Assembly: GCF_044502415.1 (NCBI RefSeq)
Contig: NZ_CP172402.1
Strand: one strand, 5' to 3'
Source: Haloimpatiens lingqiaonensis
GTDB lineage: Bacteria; Bacillota; Clostridia; Clostridiales; Clostridiaceae
DNA length: 64,000 nucleotides
The position numbers were made by a program, and so were the translations under genes. A model generated the notes under the pieces. That model saw only the letters and a list, made by a program, of their open reading frames with translations. It ran no database searches and had not been told where the DNA came from. Below, piece after piece: positions 9,310-18,779 of the stretch; position 1 is the first letter of the stretch, and each line of letters opens with the position of its first letter.

Positions 9310-10569
9310 CTATATTTTTTTCTCCATTTTAAGGGCTAAATCGAAATATTTTATTGAATCAATTGTATTGCCTAGATTATAGTACATATATCCCATTTCT
9401 AAATATCTTTCATAAAGCTCTTTATTATTTCCAAACTTAACCAAAGAATCTAAACATAAATTCATATATATTTCCGCCTGATCTTCTTCCTTTAACTTGC
9501 TTAAAATCTTAGCTTTATAATAATATGCCTTCTCTATAAATTCTATTTTATCTACTTCTATAGCATAATCTAGAGCCTCATCGCATATCTCCCTGCCAAA
9601 ATCCAACACATTATTATCCGAAAGTTCCTGTACTATACCCAGTAAAAAACGCACCAAATTAAACTTATCATGCTTAGGAAAATATTTAATAGCTTCTTTT
9701 ACATATTCCACTGCTTTTTCACTTTGGTTCAACCTAAACATGGTAACAGCATAATTATATAAGGCAGTAGCTTTTTTATTATCATTGTGTCCATATAGCT
9801 TATTTGCCTTTTGTTTATATTCTTCAAATCTCTTACAATCTCCCCTTAAACACATCATAGCTAACAAATGATAAATTTCAGCTTTTTTCTTTTCATCCTT
9901 CTCCAACTCAACTATTTCAGCTAGTTCCTTAGAAATTTCATAAGCTTTATCATATTCCTTAAGCATTATATAACAAACTATTTCATTATATGTTGATATA
10001 ACTAAATACTGCTTTTTTAACTTTTTATCTAAAATCAAAAATTTCTTCACATTGCTATAAAAATTTATAGCTTGTCTATATTCCTTATTGGCAAAACAAT
10101 ATCTAGACATATCTAAATAATAAATTATTCTATTTTTGTCACTATAAGCCTTTTGATATAAATCATAATAATCACTGGTGATAAATTGTACTTTTTCTAA
10201 AATTCCTTCATCTATATAATAATTAAATAATATATTCATAAAACTAAAAGCTTTATCATAAAACTTATGGTTTATTGCTACTTTTAAATTATACTTAATT
10301 TTTTCTTCCCTATTCTTTAAATTATCTCCTTCTTTTAAAAGTTGAAAATTCTCATCTAACTGTTCCTTAACATCTTGCTTTAAATATTCCAATTCTAAGT
10401 CTAGTTTTTCTGCTATATATGTTAATACATCATCCTCTAAATCAATTTTATCATTTTCAACACAACTTAATTTAGAAACAGAAATTTTATCCCCACATAC
10501 ATCTTTTAATGTTAATCCCTTGTATATTCTAGCTCTCTTTATTTTTTCTCCCCTGCTCAATATCTCCAT
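9310..10569 (-). CDS. HTH (XRE-type) and TPR regulator, paralogue 2
   Basis: A 419-residue protein with an N-terminal Cro/C1-type helix-turn-helix (about residues 6-60; GEKIKRARIYKGLTLKDVC and ISVSKLSCVENDK), then TPR-like helices to the C-terminus. This architecture resembles peptide-responsive RNPP regulators, but no peptide gene is visible next to it. The start is ATG 10569, after AGGTGA; it aligns with the paralogue's MEILS start. It lies 20 bp downstream of its paralogue and is probably co-transcribed with it. The divergent HTH (Cys residues, weaker recognition helix) suggests it has specialised. Confidence 0.8.
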   Translation of the reverse strand: MEILSRGEKIKRARIYKGLTLKDVCGDKISVSKLSCVENDKIDLEDDVLTYIAEKLDLELEYLKQDVKEQLDENFQLLKEGDNLKNREEKIKYNLKVAINHKFYDKAFSFMNILFNYYIDEGILEKVQFITSDYYDLYQKAYSDKNRIIYYLDMSRYCFANKEYRQAINFYSNVKKFLILDKKLKKQYLVISTYNEIVCYIMLKEYDKAYEISKELAEIVELEKDEKKKAEIYHLLAMMCLRGDCKRFEEYKQKANKLYGHNDNKKATALYNYAVTMFRLNQSEKAVEYVKEAIKYFPKHDKFNLVRFLLGIVQELSDNNVLDFGREICDEALDYAIEVDKIEFIEKAYYYKAKILSKLKEEDQAEIYMNLCLDSLVKFGNNKELYERYLEMGYMYYNLGNTIDSIKYFDLALKMEKKI

Positions 10570-10588
10570 ATAATCACCTATCCGCAAC

Positions 10589-11911
10589 TTAAAAATCTTT
10601 TATTAGTCCCAAATCTTTAAATACTTGAACTCCTCCAATTAAATATACAGAAGCTTTGCTTTCATTACCTGTTTCCACATAAAATTTACCCAATAATATG
10701 CTTATTTCTCCAATTTTCTTTTTAATATCATTTTCCTTGGCTATATTCAGCGCCTGGAAAAGAGAATTTTCTGCTTCTACTAATTCATCTTCCATTCTAT
10801 CTATTTTGTGCTTTAACAAGTAATAGTTCATTAGGTCAATATTACTCTCCAATTCATCCCCAGGATGTTTTTCAATATATGAATAAATATCCTTTAACAC
10901 TTCTTTTCCACTTGAAACATTCTTTAGCTTTATATGATTTTCACATATATTTATAAGTGTTTCTATTAATTTTCTATCTCCATTCAATCTTCTAATTTCT
11001 CTTGCTTTATTTAGGTGAATAAATGATTCTTCTATGTTTTCAAACTCTGAAAATAACCTCCCCATGTTATTTTCAATCTGCGCCAAGTAATTTACATTAT
11101 TTATATCTTTAAACAATTCCAAACTCTTTTTAGAATACTTTATAGCCTCCTCTAAATGCCCTTGCTTACTATATTCTTCCGCCAAAAGCATCATGGATTT
11201 TGCATATCTTTCCTTATCATTTATTTGAGCAAACTTCTCTTTTGCAAGATAAGTATAATTTATAGCTCTAGTTATATTTTCTAATTTCAAAAAAGTCATT
11301 GCCGTAAAATAATATATTTCTCCAATAAGAAAATCATTGGCTATACTATTATCCACAAAAACCTTTTCAGCCTGTTGGAAATAGCTGCTTGCAGAGTGGT
11401 ATGCCTTTAAATCCAAAGTTATTTTTCCCAGTTTTATAAAGGTCTTTACTACCTCTTCATAGCAATTATTCTTAATAAATATTACATTAGCAGATAAAAA
11501 AAGCTGCTGAGCTAGTATTTCTTCCCCTTTTAACATATGTATAGTTGCTCTTAAATATAAAATATTTGCTTTTCTATTTTCCAATTTATACTTTTCAGCA
11601 TAGTAAAGAGCACTTTCTATATTATGTTGAGCTTGTACTAAGTCATTGCTTATAATATAAGTTTCTGCAACATTTTCGTAGAACAAACATATTTTTTCTG
11701 CTTGTGTTTCTTCACTTTCCATTATGTACTCCACAGAAGTACTAAGCTTATTTGCCAAATATTCCAGCAAATCCATACTTGGATTAGACTTACCTGACTC
11801 TACTAAACTTATTTGCCCAGGAGTAATTCTCTCTCCAGCCAAATCCTTTAGTGTCATCCCCAGTTCTTTACGCCTTCTCTTAATTTTTTCTCCCAATGAT
11901 AATATCTCCAT
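10589..11911 (-). CDS. HTH (XRE-type) and TPR regulator, paralogue 1
   Basis: A 440-residue protein. A canonical XRE helix-turn-helix spans about residues 6-62 (GEKIKRRRKELGMTLKDLAG, TPGQISLVESGKSNPSM). At least seven TPR-like helical pairs follow (for example AIKYSKKSLELFKDINN). The start ATG 11911 is preceded by GAAGGAAGAT. Together with the next gene it forms a tandem duplicated regulator pair. Its targets are unknown; TPR-HTH proteins often sense a peptide or a partner protein. It lies 114 bp from the left end of the IS element, so the insertion could alter its promoter region. Confidence 0.82.
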   Translation of the reverse strand: MEILSLGEKIKRRRKELGMTLKDLAGERITPGQISLVESGKSNPSMDLLEYLANKLSTSVEYIMESEETQAEKICLFYENVAETYIISNDLVQAQHNIESALYYAEKYKLENRKANILYLRATIHMLKGEEILAQQLFLSANVIFIKNNCYEEVVKTFIKLGKITLDLKAYHSASSYFQQAEKVFVDNSIANDFLIGEIYYFTAMTFLKLENITRAINYTYLAKEKFAQINDKERYAKSMMLLAEEYSKQGHLEEAIKYSKKSLELFKDINNVNYLAQIENNMGRLFSEFENIEESFIHLNKAREIRRLNGDRKLIETLINICENHIKLKNVSSGKEVLKDIYSYIEKHPGDELESNIDLMNYYLLKHKIDRMEDELVEAENSLFQALNIAKENDIKKKIGEISILLGKFYVETGNESKASVYLIGGVQVFKDLGLIKDF

Positions 11912-12024
11912 AGCCTATCTTCCTTCACATATGTAGAATATTTTATTTATTTGTAAAAGTTTCTTAAATTATCTTTTATTATACCATATTTTTTATGTTT
12001 TCTGCAAAATATGTTTTAATATTT

Positions 12025-13635
12025 CAGAGATTTAGCACCTAAATTCCAGTAAAAATTTTATTTTTACTGGAATTGTATCTTTTTACATTTACTTAAAGGG
12101 CTGGTAAGCCCGCAGACCGATAGGTCGCAAAAATAGATACACTTACCCCTACCCCACGAAATCTTAATAAATAATTTCCAATTTTATTTTAAAGTTAAGT
12201 CTTTACAAATAGTGGATTGATCCAGTCATCTTCTATAGTAAATCTCTCATCTCTTATATCTTCAACAATATCTATTTGAAGCATTCGTTTTTTTCTGAAG
12301 GATCTTATACACCTAAAAAAGTACAATTGCATCAAATTAAATGCTAGTATTAAAAACATTGCCACTGTTTCTACGCCCGTAGGGCTATGAAGAAAACAAT
12401 GATCTAAATGCCATTCTGTTTTTAACTGATGAAATACATTATTTTCAATGTCCCATCTTTTATGCATTATCTTCCATAAGGTTTCTACTGATGTAAATTT
12501 GTCTGTTGTTATAATCCATGCTTCTTTAATTTCTACCTTATCTCCAGTATGAACTTCTTCTATAAATTTTATAAACCTTACTTTTATTTCTGAATCAGCC
12601 ATTTCAAAGTTATCTTCATCCCAAGCTTTTATCTTTAAATAATTTTTATTTTTTTTATTAACTATCCATTCTTTATCTGCCTCACGGCACTTAAATAAAG
12701 CTAGTGCATCTTTTACAATATGAAGTCGTTCATCTTTAACCCTTACTACTGCATTCATTCCTATAGAGAGTACTTCTTTAATCCAAGTAGACTTACAATA
12801 TAAAGCGTCAGCAACTATAATATCTGCAAAATGATGATACTCTTTATAAAGTCTTCTGATTAGTCTTTTGCCACCTGTAGTTTCCCCCTCATCCTTATCT
12901 GAACTGTCCTTTTTAGGCTCAAGCATCTCTTGCCCTAAAATAATGTGTGGATCAGAACCTACGGTTGTACATACTACTGTTCTATGAAAATAATGAGTAG
13001 TTCCATTTTTATCAACTCTTGTAAGGCATTTATCACAACACTTTTTAGTGCTTTCAAATAGCTCTACACCGTCTATGGCAACTACTTTTAATTTATCTAT
13101 AGTACCATTTCTAAATACTTTATTTTTTACAATGGTTTTTATTATATGTTTATGAATTTCTTTTAATCCATCTAAATCAAAATCACTTAAGGAGCGCCTA
13201 ACGGCATCAATGCGTGGCATTTTAGTTTTTTTAGGTATTACTTTTTTAAACTTGCCTTTTTTAAGCCAATGTTCTAATCTATTGAAACTTCTTATCTGAA
13301 GCATAAATCCAAATAACACCACGAAGGTAATTGTTGAAATTTTTACATCAGATTTTATTCTTTTATCTTTTAAGTTATTGATTTTTTCACCTATATCGTA
13401 TACCTTATTAATATAAGTAAGTAATTGTTTTAAATAACTTTTACTCATTTTATCAGCATCCTTTTTAAGTTGGTTTCTAGTAAAAACTATTATAAAAAGG
13501 ATGCTTTTATTATGCAAATTTTTTCTCTAAAATTTCCAGCAAAAATCAGAATTTATGGTTTTTAACCTAACCCTCAATCATTCATTATAAATCAGCGGGC
13601 TCACGCCCCAAAAATTTTTAAGTGCTAAACTTCTG
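12025..13635 (-). mobile_element. Complete IS4-like insertion sequence with 9-bp target duplication
   Basis: A 1611-bp element. The ends are imperfect inverted repeats of 20 bp (12025-12044 against 13616-13635; 16 of 20 match, both with CAGA..TTTAGCAC). It is flanked by the identical 9-mer TTAATATTT at 12016-12024 and 13636-13644, the expected target duplication. It carries one intact transposase. Small hairpins (GGGCT..AGCCC at about 12098, GACC..GGTC at about 12117) lie in the terminal non-coding part. The intact gene and clean duplication suggest a fairly recent insertion into an intergenic region. Confidence 0.9.
12195..13448 (-). CDS. IS4-family DDE transposase
   Basis: A 417-residue transposase. 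The acidic residues of the DDE triad plausibly lie in VVAIDGVELF, DIIVADALYC and the C-terminal KRWDIENNVFHQLK, which has the YREK-like Arg/Glu/Lys spacing of IS4-type enzymes. A Cys pair (CCDKC) lies in the region after the first Asp. The start is ATG 13448 after AAAAAGGATG; an upstream in-frame ATG at 13517 has no binding site. It catalyses cut-and-paste movement of the element it sits in. The subgroup is not assigned. Confidence 0.88.
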   Translation of the reverse strand: MSKSYLKQLLTYINKVYDIGEKINNLKDKRIKSDVKISTITFVVLFGFMLQIRSFNRLEHWLKKGKFKKVIPKKTKMPRIDAVRRSLSDFDLDGLKEIHKHIIKTIVKNKVFRNGTIDKLKVVAIDGVELFESTKKCCDKCLTRVDKNGTTHYFHRTVVCTTVGSDPHIILGQEMLEPKKDSSDKDEGETTGGKRLIRRLYKEYHHFADIIVADALYCKSTWIKEVLSIGMNAVVRVKDERLHIVKDALALFKCREADKEWIVNKKNKNYLKIKAWDEDNFEMADSEIKVRFIKFIEEVHTGDKVEIKEAWIITTDKFTSVETLWKIMHKRWDIENNVFHQLKTEWHLDHCFLHSPTGVETVAMFLILAFNLMQLYFFRCIRSFRKKRMLQIDIVEDIRDERFTIEDDWINPLFVKT

Positions 13636-13839
13636 TTAATATTTCTTTAAATATCAAAAAACTACTATTTAATTACCCTTTAAAGTATATCATTTTTTTA
13701 AATATAACTCATAAATATAGCTTAAACGCAGCATAAGGCCACTACTTAAAACATATCCATAGCAGCCTCATACTTATTAATACATGCCCTTTACTTATAT
13801 TTTTTTGTCTAAATTAAATTATTTTAAAATTTAACTTAA

Positions 13840-14004
13840 TTAATGCATACGTCCGTTTACATTATGATACAATTCTTCTGCACTGTTTATCATCCTTTTA
13901 CCAACTTTTCTTATTCTTTTTCTTGTGCGCCTATCCATGTTAGAAGCCACCATAAGACCTGTGGCAATACCAGCTATAGCTCCAATGGTCATTTTGTTCA
14001 TCAT
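13840..14004 (-). CDS. Small membrane-associated protein, YtxH/DUF3918-like
   Basis: A 54-residue protein with a Gly/Ala-rich hydrophobic segment (TIGAIAGIATGLMVAS, about residues 5-21) and then a very basic helix (DRRTRKRIRKVGKRM). This is the arrangement of small YtxH-like proteins. The start at 14004 follows GAAGGTAAGA; the upstream reading-frame extension lacks such a site. Its role is unknown. It is followed upstream by the tandem 130-bp repeat pair. Confidence 0.6.
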   Translation of the reverse strand: MMNKMTIGAIAGIATGLMVASNMDRRTRKRIRKVGKRMINSAEELYHNVNGRMH

Positions 14005-14045
14005 TCTTACCTTCAAATCACACACCACCTTTCAACTTCTTTTAT

Positions 14046-14174
14046 AAACAGAGCTCTTAGCTTCAGATGGGGTTTTACTCCATCTGAAGGTTAGAGATCG
14101 TTATCCAGGGACGTAGCTGCCGTTAACTCCCGCTTTGTTAGAAGTGGGAGTGTTACGGCAGGTAGTCATCGGAT
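14046..14174 (+). repeat. 130-bp GTAG-footed dispersed repeat, copy 2a
   Basis: A 129-bp copy (one T shorter in the hairpin-1 loop) with a perfect 12-bp hairpin-1 stem. It is preceded by TTAT and joined head-to-tail to copy 2b at GGAT|AAAC. Confidence 0.9.
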
Positions 14175-14304
14175 AAACAGAGCTCTTAGCTTCAGATGGA
14201 GTTTTTACTCCATCTGAAGGTTAGAGATCGTTATCCAGGGACGTAGCTGCCGTTAACTCCCGCTTTGTTAGAAGTGGGAGTGTTACGGCAGGTAGTCATC
14301 GGAT
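14175..14304 (+). repeat. 130-bp GTAG-footed dispersed repeat, copy 2b
   Basis: A 130-bp copy in direct tandem with 2a and nearly identical to it. The two share the hairpin-2 variant TAACTCCCGCTTTG, so they are closer to each other than to other copies. This points to a local duplication. Confidence 0.9.
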
Positions 14305-14353
14305 AAAATAATTATTACTATTATGATGTGCAATTTATAAAAAATAATCCTTA

Positions 14354-15368
14354 TTAAATTTTTTGAAATGTAGAAAAATGAATTTTTGCCACTTCATTAA
14401 GTCGCTGTTTACCAAACTTATAGGCAAATTCGCTGCCCACTTCTATGGTGATTTTTGAAGCTCCCTTTACAAACTCTATTCCATAATCATTGCTCATTTT
14501 ATCCATGCTTTTAACAAAAGCATCTCTTGCAATTATACTAGCTGCAGCCACTACCACATTTTTCCTCCGCTCTAGGCCTCTGCTCTAAATTCACATTTCT
14601 TCCCTTTTCCATTAAAGCATTTTTTATAAGCATTGGATTTCCAAATTGATCAGATAGGACATTAGGACAATCCACCTTTTCCAAAATATTTTCAATTACT
14701 CTAGCATGTCCCCAAGCTAAAAGTTTGTTTAAATTGCCTACTCTTTCATAAATTTCATTGTATTTTTTATTACCTATTAAAACAATGGAATATTTGCATA
14801 ATTTTTTTATATCCTCTGCTAAAGCAGATATTTTTTTATCCGTAAGCTTTTTACTATCATCTACTCCCAATGTTCTAAGTATCCTTTGAGTTTTTTCATC
14901 TGCATAAACACCTGCTATTACCAAAGGTCCAAAAAAATCTCCTTTTCCAGACTCATCCGTTCCTATAAGCGGTTTATCCTCTGATTTATCCTCATGAGGA
15001 TTTTCTTCAGTTTCACTACTATTCATATTTTTTTTCTTTAAATTTTCACTAGTGATCAAATCTCCATTTAACTGTTCTTTATCTCTATAATCACTATTTT
15101 CTAGATTTTCTTCTTCATATCCCATTAAAACTCCCCTTATAAATTGTTCATTTTTAGGAATTTTAACACCAGAAAAGTCACAGGTTATACCCCTTTTTTT
15201 ACTTTGATAAACCCTTATATTTTCTCTCTTTCCATTGACTATAACTCCAAATTGAAGCCCGTAATTTATCTCTTTATAGTCTTCTACCTTTAATCCTCTA
15301 GAAACTAATTTTTCTTTCATGTATTCATAACATTGAAACTTGTCCTTTATACTACTTAGCCACTCCAT
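14354..15368 (-). pseudogene. rnhC: Ribonuclease HIII, frameshifted
   Basis: RNase HIII removes RNA from RNA-DNA hybrids. An N-terminal TBP-like DUF3378 domain and the start of the catalytic domain (GTDESGKGDFFGPLVIAG, with the first Asp-Glu pair; a further Asp in LSDQFGNP) are read in one frame down to about 14560. The remaining 65 residues (VVAAASIIARDAF..., with the last catalytic Asp) are in another frame. Removing one A from the A5 run (T-run 14559-14563 on the plus strand) restores AEENVVVAAASIIAR. As written, the enzyme lacks its fourth metal ligand. It could be a genuine mutation or a homopolymer error. The start overlaps the preceding gene by 17 bp. Confidence 0.9.
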
Positions 15369-16395
15369 CTTTGCACCTATCCTTTTTATTACCTTTATTC
15401 ACCTTAGATTCTTCATTAAATTCCTCTTGAACTTTTTCTTCCTTAGAAGCTCTTAAAGCAAATAAAAGCTTTGATACTTTGTCTGCCCCTAATACATTAG
15501 ACATATAGTATACCCCTTCTTTTACCATAGCTATAATATCCTCTTCCCCCTGCCAGTTCTCTAATATTACCTCTTCATCAATATGGTTAAAAAGTTTGTT
15601 AAGTCCAAAGAACGCTATAGCCACATCATCTATTTTACCTATAAAAGGAATAAAATCCGGAAATATATCTATAGGTAAACCTAAATAGGTTATTATAAGT
15701 GCCAATTGAACTTTTACCTTTTTACTAACTCTTTTATCTTTAAAAAGCCTTACAAAAAGAGCTGCCATGTCCGGCATAATCATTGCATATTTAGCTATGC
15801 TTTTGTATTTATCTGGCACCTTTTTTATGATATTATTTCTAACTTCAGTATATCCATCTTGCTTTTTTTCTATAACAATTATATCTTCCTGCTCATTTAA
15901 TTCTTCAGAAGATGCTTCTTCATCTTTTTTTAATAATTCCTTTAAATCTATGTTTAAACCATCCACTTCCACTTTCATTTCTTCTTTTACACTTATGGAT
16001 AAAATATTGAATTTAGCACCTGGAATGTATTCTTCCAACTTATCCAATGCTACAACTACATAATCCTTGTCCACAAAAATCCCATACTCTTTTAAAGAAG
16101 CCAAAGCCTTTTTAATACCAAAATTTTTAAGAAAATTAAACACCTTAAATTTGCCCACTTTTATTTCTTTAATTTTTAACTTAATCATATTATTTACCAC
16201 ATCGCATACCTCTAATGTTGCTCCAAAGGATATGCTTATTTTACCATCATAACTCCCTTTAATTATAATATCCTCATTAAGCAGAATTTCATTTATATTT
16301 AACCCCTTGTTGGGTAAAAATTCCTCTATTAAATCTTTTAATATACTTAATAAATCTTCACTGCTTAATGCAACATTCACCGAAGAAATCCTCAT
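15352..16395 (-). CDS. DUF1232 (YkvA-like) protein
   Basis: A 347-residue protein in two parts. The N-terminal half (about 1-160) is an alpha/beta region I do not recognise. The C-terminal half contains a DUF1232 segment (VQLALIITYLGLPIDIFPDFIPFIGKIDD, shown as about residues 228-256, here cited by its PIDIFPDFIPFIG core), a hydrophobic hairpin common in YkvA-type membrane proteins. The start follows AAGGGGGAAGC. It overlaps rnhC and probably forms an operon with it. Function is unknown. Confidence 0.75.
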   Translation of the reverse strand: MRISSVNVALSSEDLLSILKDLIEEFLPNKGLNINEILLNEDIIIKGSYDGKISISFGATLEVCDVVNNMIKLKIKEIKVGKFKVFNFLKNFGIKKALASLKEYGIFVDKDYVVVALDKLEEYIPGAKFNILSISVKEEMKVEVDGLNIDLKELLKKDEEASSEELNEQEDIIVIEKKQDGYTEVRNNIIKKVPDKYKSIAKYAMIMPDMAALFVRLFKDKRVSKKVKVQLALIITYLGLPIDIFPDFIPFIGKIDDVAIAFFGLNKLFNHIDEEVILENWQGEEDIIAMVKEGVYYMSNVLGADKVSKLLFALRASKEEKVQEEFNEESKVNKGNKKDRCKDGVAK

Positions 16396-16430
16396 ACTGC
16401 TTCCCCCTTATCTTATTAATTTATAATTCA

Positions 16431-16452
16431 AAAAACTCCCAAAGGAGTTTTT
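16431..16452. terminator. AAAAACTCC..GGAGTTTTT hairpin
   Basis: A perfect 9-bp stem with a CAAA loop and T-run. Variants occur at about 23287, 24595 and 51137, each time next to a short-period AT-rich array. Here it lies upstream of the minus-strand DUF1232 gene. Confidence 0.6.
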
Positions 16453-16458
16453 TCCTTC

Positions 16459-16536
16459 ATTGTCAATTGTCAATTGTCCATTGTCCATCGTCAATTGTCC
16501 ATTGTCAATTGTCCATCGTCCATCGTCAATTCCAAA
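16459..16536. repeat. TGTCAATTGTCC-type short array
   Basis: About eight degenerate units (TGTCAATTG, TGTCCATTG, CGTCAATTG) lie directly beside the ACTCC hairpin. From here to 16777 there is nothing else I can identify apart from the likely promoter region of the next gene. Confidence 0.85.
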
Positions 16537-16777
16537 TAGAGCTTAATTCTCAATTTTACATCTTAATTTTATAAAGTAAAAATTTCCTTACTAATATCCG
16601 CTTACATTAATAATACTACACTTACCTATTCAATTCCACGAATTTTTCACATTTTTAAGGGTTATTTGTAAACCTTTTTCCATGATTTACTTTAGAAAAA
16701 ATATTAGACTTTATGAAAATTATTTTGTATAATAAAGTTGTTCGACACATTTCGACATTGAAATTAGAAAGGATGAT

Positions 16778-18505
16778 ATGATGGATAAAAATAAGAAAAA
16801 ATTATTATTTTTACCAGCTATACTAGGAATACTCTCATTAACATGTTTAATATATTTTAAACTTCCCTTTAATAACACTTCTGAAAAATCCTATATAGAA
16901 TTTATGAAAGATGTTTCACAAAATAAAGTGGAAAGTATTTATGACACCACTTCACCAGTTATAAGTGTAAAATTAAAGGATGGAAAAGTATATAAAACAG
17001 ACAACCCTAGAAAAGAAGATTTTAAAGAACAACTTTTAAAATTAGGCATAAAGGTAAAAGAGGAGTCTTTAGTAGATTTAAGATTTTTACTTCCTTCTTT
17101 AGGACTTTTATTTTCTGCTGGAGCCGTAGGTGTAACTCTTTTAAACATGAATAAAACAGGCAAAAAAGGTCTATTTTCAGTTTCTTCTATAGATACTGAG
17201 GCTGTAAAAGAAATGCCTTTTGATTTTAATAGTGTAGCAGGTAATGAGGAAGCTAAAGAAAGCTTAAAGGACATTGTGGATTTTTTAAAGTCCCCAGAAA
17301 AATATAAGAAATACGGTGCTAGAATACCTAAAGGAATAATACTTTACGGTGACCCTGGTACTGGTAAAACCCTTTTAGCTAAGGCCATAGCTGGTGAGGC
17401 AGAGGTTCCATTCTTTCCTGTATCTGGTTCGGACTTTGTACAAGTATATGTGGGGGTAGGTGCTGGAAGAATAAGAAGCTTATTTAAAAAAGCCAAATCC
17501 CACGGAAAAGCCGTAATATTTATAGACGAGATAGATGCCATCGGTAAAAAAAGAAGCGATTCTAACTCCGGAGGCGCTGATGAAAGAGATCAAACTTTAA
17601 ATGCTCTACTTACTCAAATGTCAGGTTTCCAAGAGGATGAGGGCATTGTAGTAATAGCTGCCACTAATAGATTGGACATACTGGATGAAGCTTTATTAAG
17701 ACCTGGTAGATTTGATAGGCATATAGAAGTATCACTTCCAGACGTTTCTGCCAGAGAAAAAATATTAAATCTACATCTTAAAAATAAGCCTTGTAAAAAT
17801 ATAAATATAAAAGAATGGGCTAAAAAAACAGCTTATTTCTCTGGTGCAAAGCTAGAAAGCTTAGTAAATGAAGCTGCTATACTGGCTTGTAAGGATAATA
17901 GCATAAATATTGAAGACCTACACATGGACAGGGCTTATTCCATCGTTTTAGCTGGATATGAAAAAATAAATAGAGATTTTATAAAAGAAAAAGATAGAAA
18001 TATTACTGCTTACCATGAAATAGGACATGCTCTTACTTCCATGTATGTTCTTCCTGAAGAAAAAGTTTCAAAGGTTACTATAATACCTAGCACTAAAGGA
18101 GCTGGCGGCTATACCTTAAGCATCCCAGCTGATAACATGTACCAAAGCAAAGATTATTTATACAAAAGAATTATGGTAGCTTTAGGTGGACGAGCTGCTG
18201 AAGAAATAATTTTCGGCAAAGCTCACATAACCACCGGTGCATATAATGACCTGCAAAAGTGTACAGAAATAGCCTTTAACATGGTAACTCAATATGGTAT
18301 GGGTAAAAAATTTGGTTTACTTTCCCTTAACAATATTTCACCTAATGGAGAAACCACCAATGAAATACTTGCAGAATGCAGAGACTTAGTAGACTCTCTT
18401 TATGAAAAAACAAAGGATTTACTTATGGAAAACAAAGAAGAGCTATGTGAACTTTCTAAGCTTTTAATTGAAAAAGAGACGCTTTATTATGAAGACCTAA
18501 ATTAG
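16778..18505 (+). CDS. FtsH-like membrane AAA+ zinc metalloprotease
   Basis: A 575-residue membrane-bound ATP-dependent protease. A first membrane segment (about residues 8-25) is followed by a short external domain, a second segment (about 104-122), an AAA domain with Walker A GDPGTGKTLLAK (about 190) and Walker B AVIFIDEIDA, and an Arg-finger region RPGRFDRHIEV. The M41 protease has the zinc motif HEIGH (about residue 413). It is a little shorter than canonical FtsH (about 600-650) and diverges at the C-terminus, so it may be a second FtsH paralogue. AAAGG precedes the ATG by five bases. The stop codon lies in a GGTACTA-type array. Confidence 0.9.
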   Translation: MMDKNKKKLLFLPAILGILSLTCLIYFKLPFNNTSEKSYIEFMKDVSQNKVESIYDTTSPVISVKLKDGKVYKTDNPRKEDFKEQLLKLGIKVKEESLVDLRFLLPSLGLLFSAGAVGVTLLNMNKTGKKGLFSVSSIDTEAVKEMPFDFNSVAGNEEAKESLKDIVDFLKSPEKYKKYGARIPKGIILYGDPGTGKTLLAKAIAGEAEVPFFPVSGSDFVQVYVGVGAGRIRSLFKKAKSHGKAVIFIDEIDAIGKKRSDSNSGGADERDQTLNALLTQMSGFQEDEGIVVIAATNRLDILDEALLRPGRFDRHIEVSLPDVSAREKILNLHLKNKPCKNINIKEWAKKTAYFSGAKLESLVNEAAILACKDNSINIEDLHMDRAYSIVLAGYEKINRDFIKEKDRNITAYHEIGHALTSMYVLPEEKVSKVTIIPSTKGAGGYTLSIPADNMYQSKDYLYKRIMVALGGRAAEEIIFGKAHITTGAYNDLQKCTEIAFNMVTQYGMGKKFGLLSLNNISPNGETTNEILAECRDLVDSLYEKTKDLLMENKEELCELSKLLIEKETLYYEDLN

Positions 18506-18668
18506 GTACTAGGTGCTAGGTACTAGGTGCTAGGTACTGGGTACTAGGTACTAGGTACTAGGTACTAGGTACTGGGGACTAGGTACTGGGTACTAGGTAC
18601 TGGGGACTAGGTACTGGGGACTAGGTACTAGGTGCTGGGGGCTGGGGGCTGGGGGCTGGGGGCTGGGT
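18506..18668. repeat. TAGGTACTAGGTGC-type short array
   Basis: Degenerate 7-bp units (GGTACTA, GGTGCTA, GGTACTG, GGGGACTA, ending in GGGGGCT repeats) begin exactly at the TAG stop of the FtsH-like gene. Confidence 0.9.
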
Positions 18669-18704
18669 GGTAAAATAAAAATTTACGTTAGTGCACAAAT
18701 ACCT

Positions 18705-18757
18705 AAAGAAAGATAACATAATTTCACAGAGTGAAATTATGTTATCTTTCTTTTTAA
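18705..18757 (+). terminator. Strong terminator after the FtsH-like gene
   Basis: A perfect 23-bp stem (18705-18727 with 18731-18753) with an AGA loop, running into TTTTT. It is unusually long and would act in either direction. Confidence 0.8.
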
Positions 18758-18779
18758 ATTCTAAATTTTTTTGTAATGC

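Noticed and set aside
12195..13448. Composite transposon with the RAYT region
   Set aside because: The IS has its own ends and target duplication, and no second copy occurs in the window.
13843..14094. Plus-strand frame opposite the small YtxH-like gene
   Set aside because: It runs into the 130-bp repeat, has no start signal and is antisense to a gene with a good site.
15706..16252. Plus-strand frames within the DUF1232 gene
   Set aside because: They are antisense to a gene with a good start site and family match, and have no ribosome binding sites.
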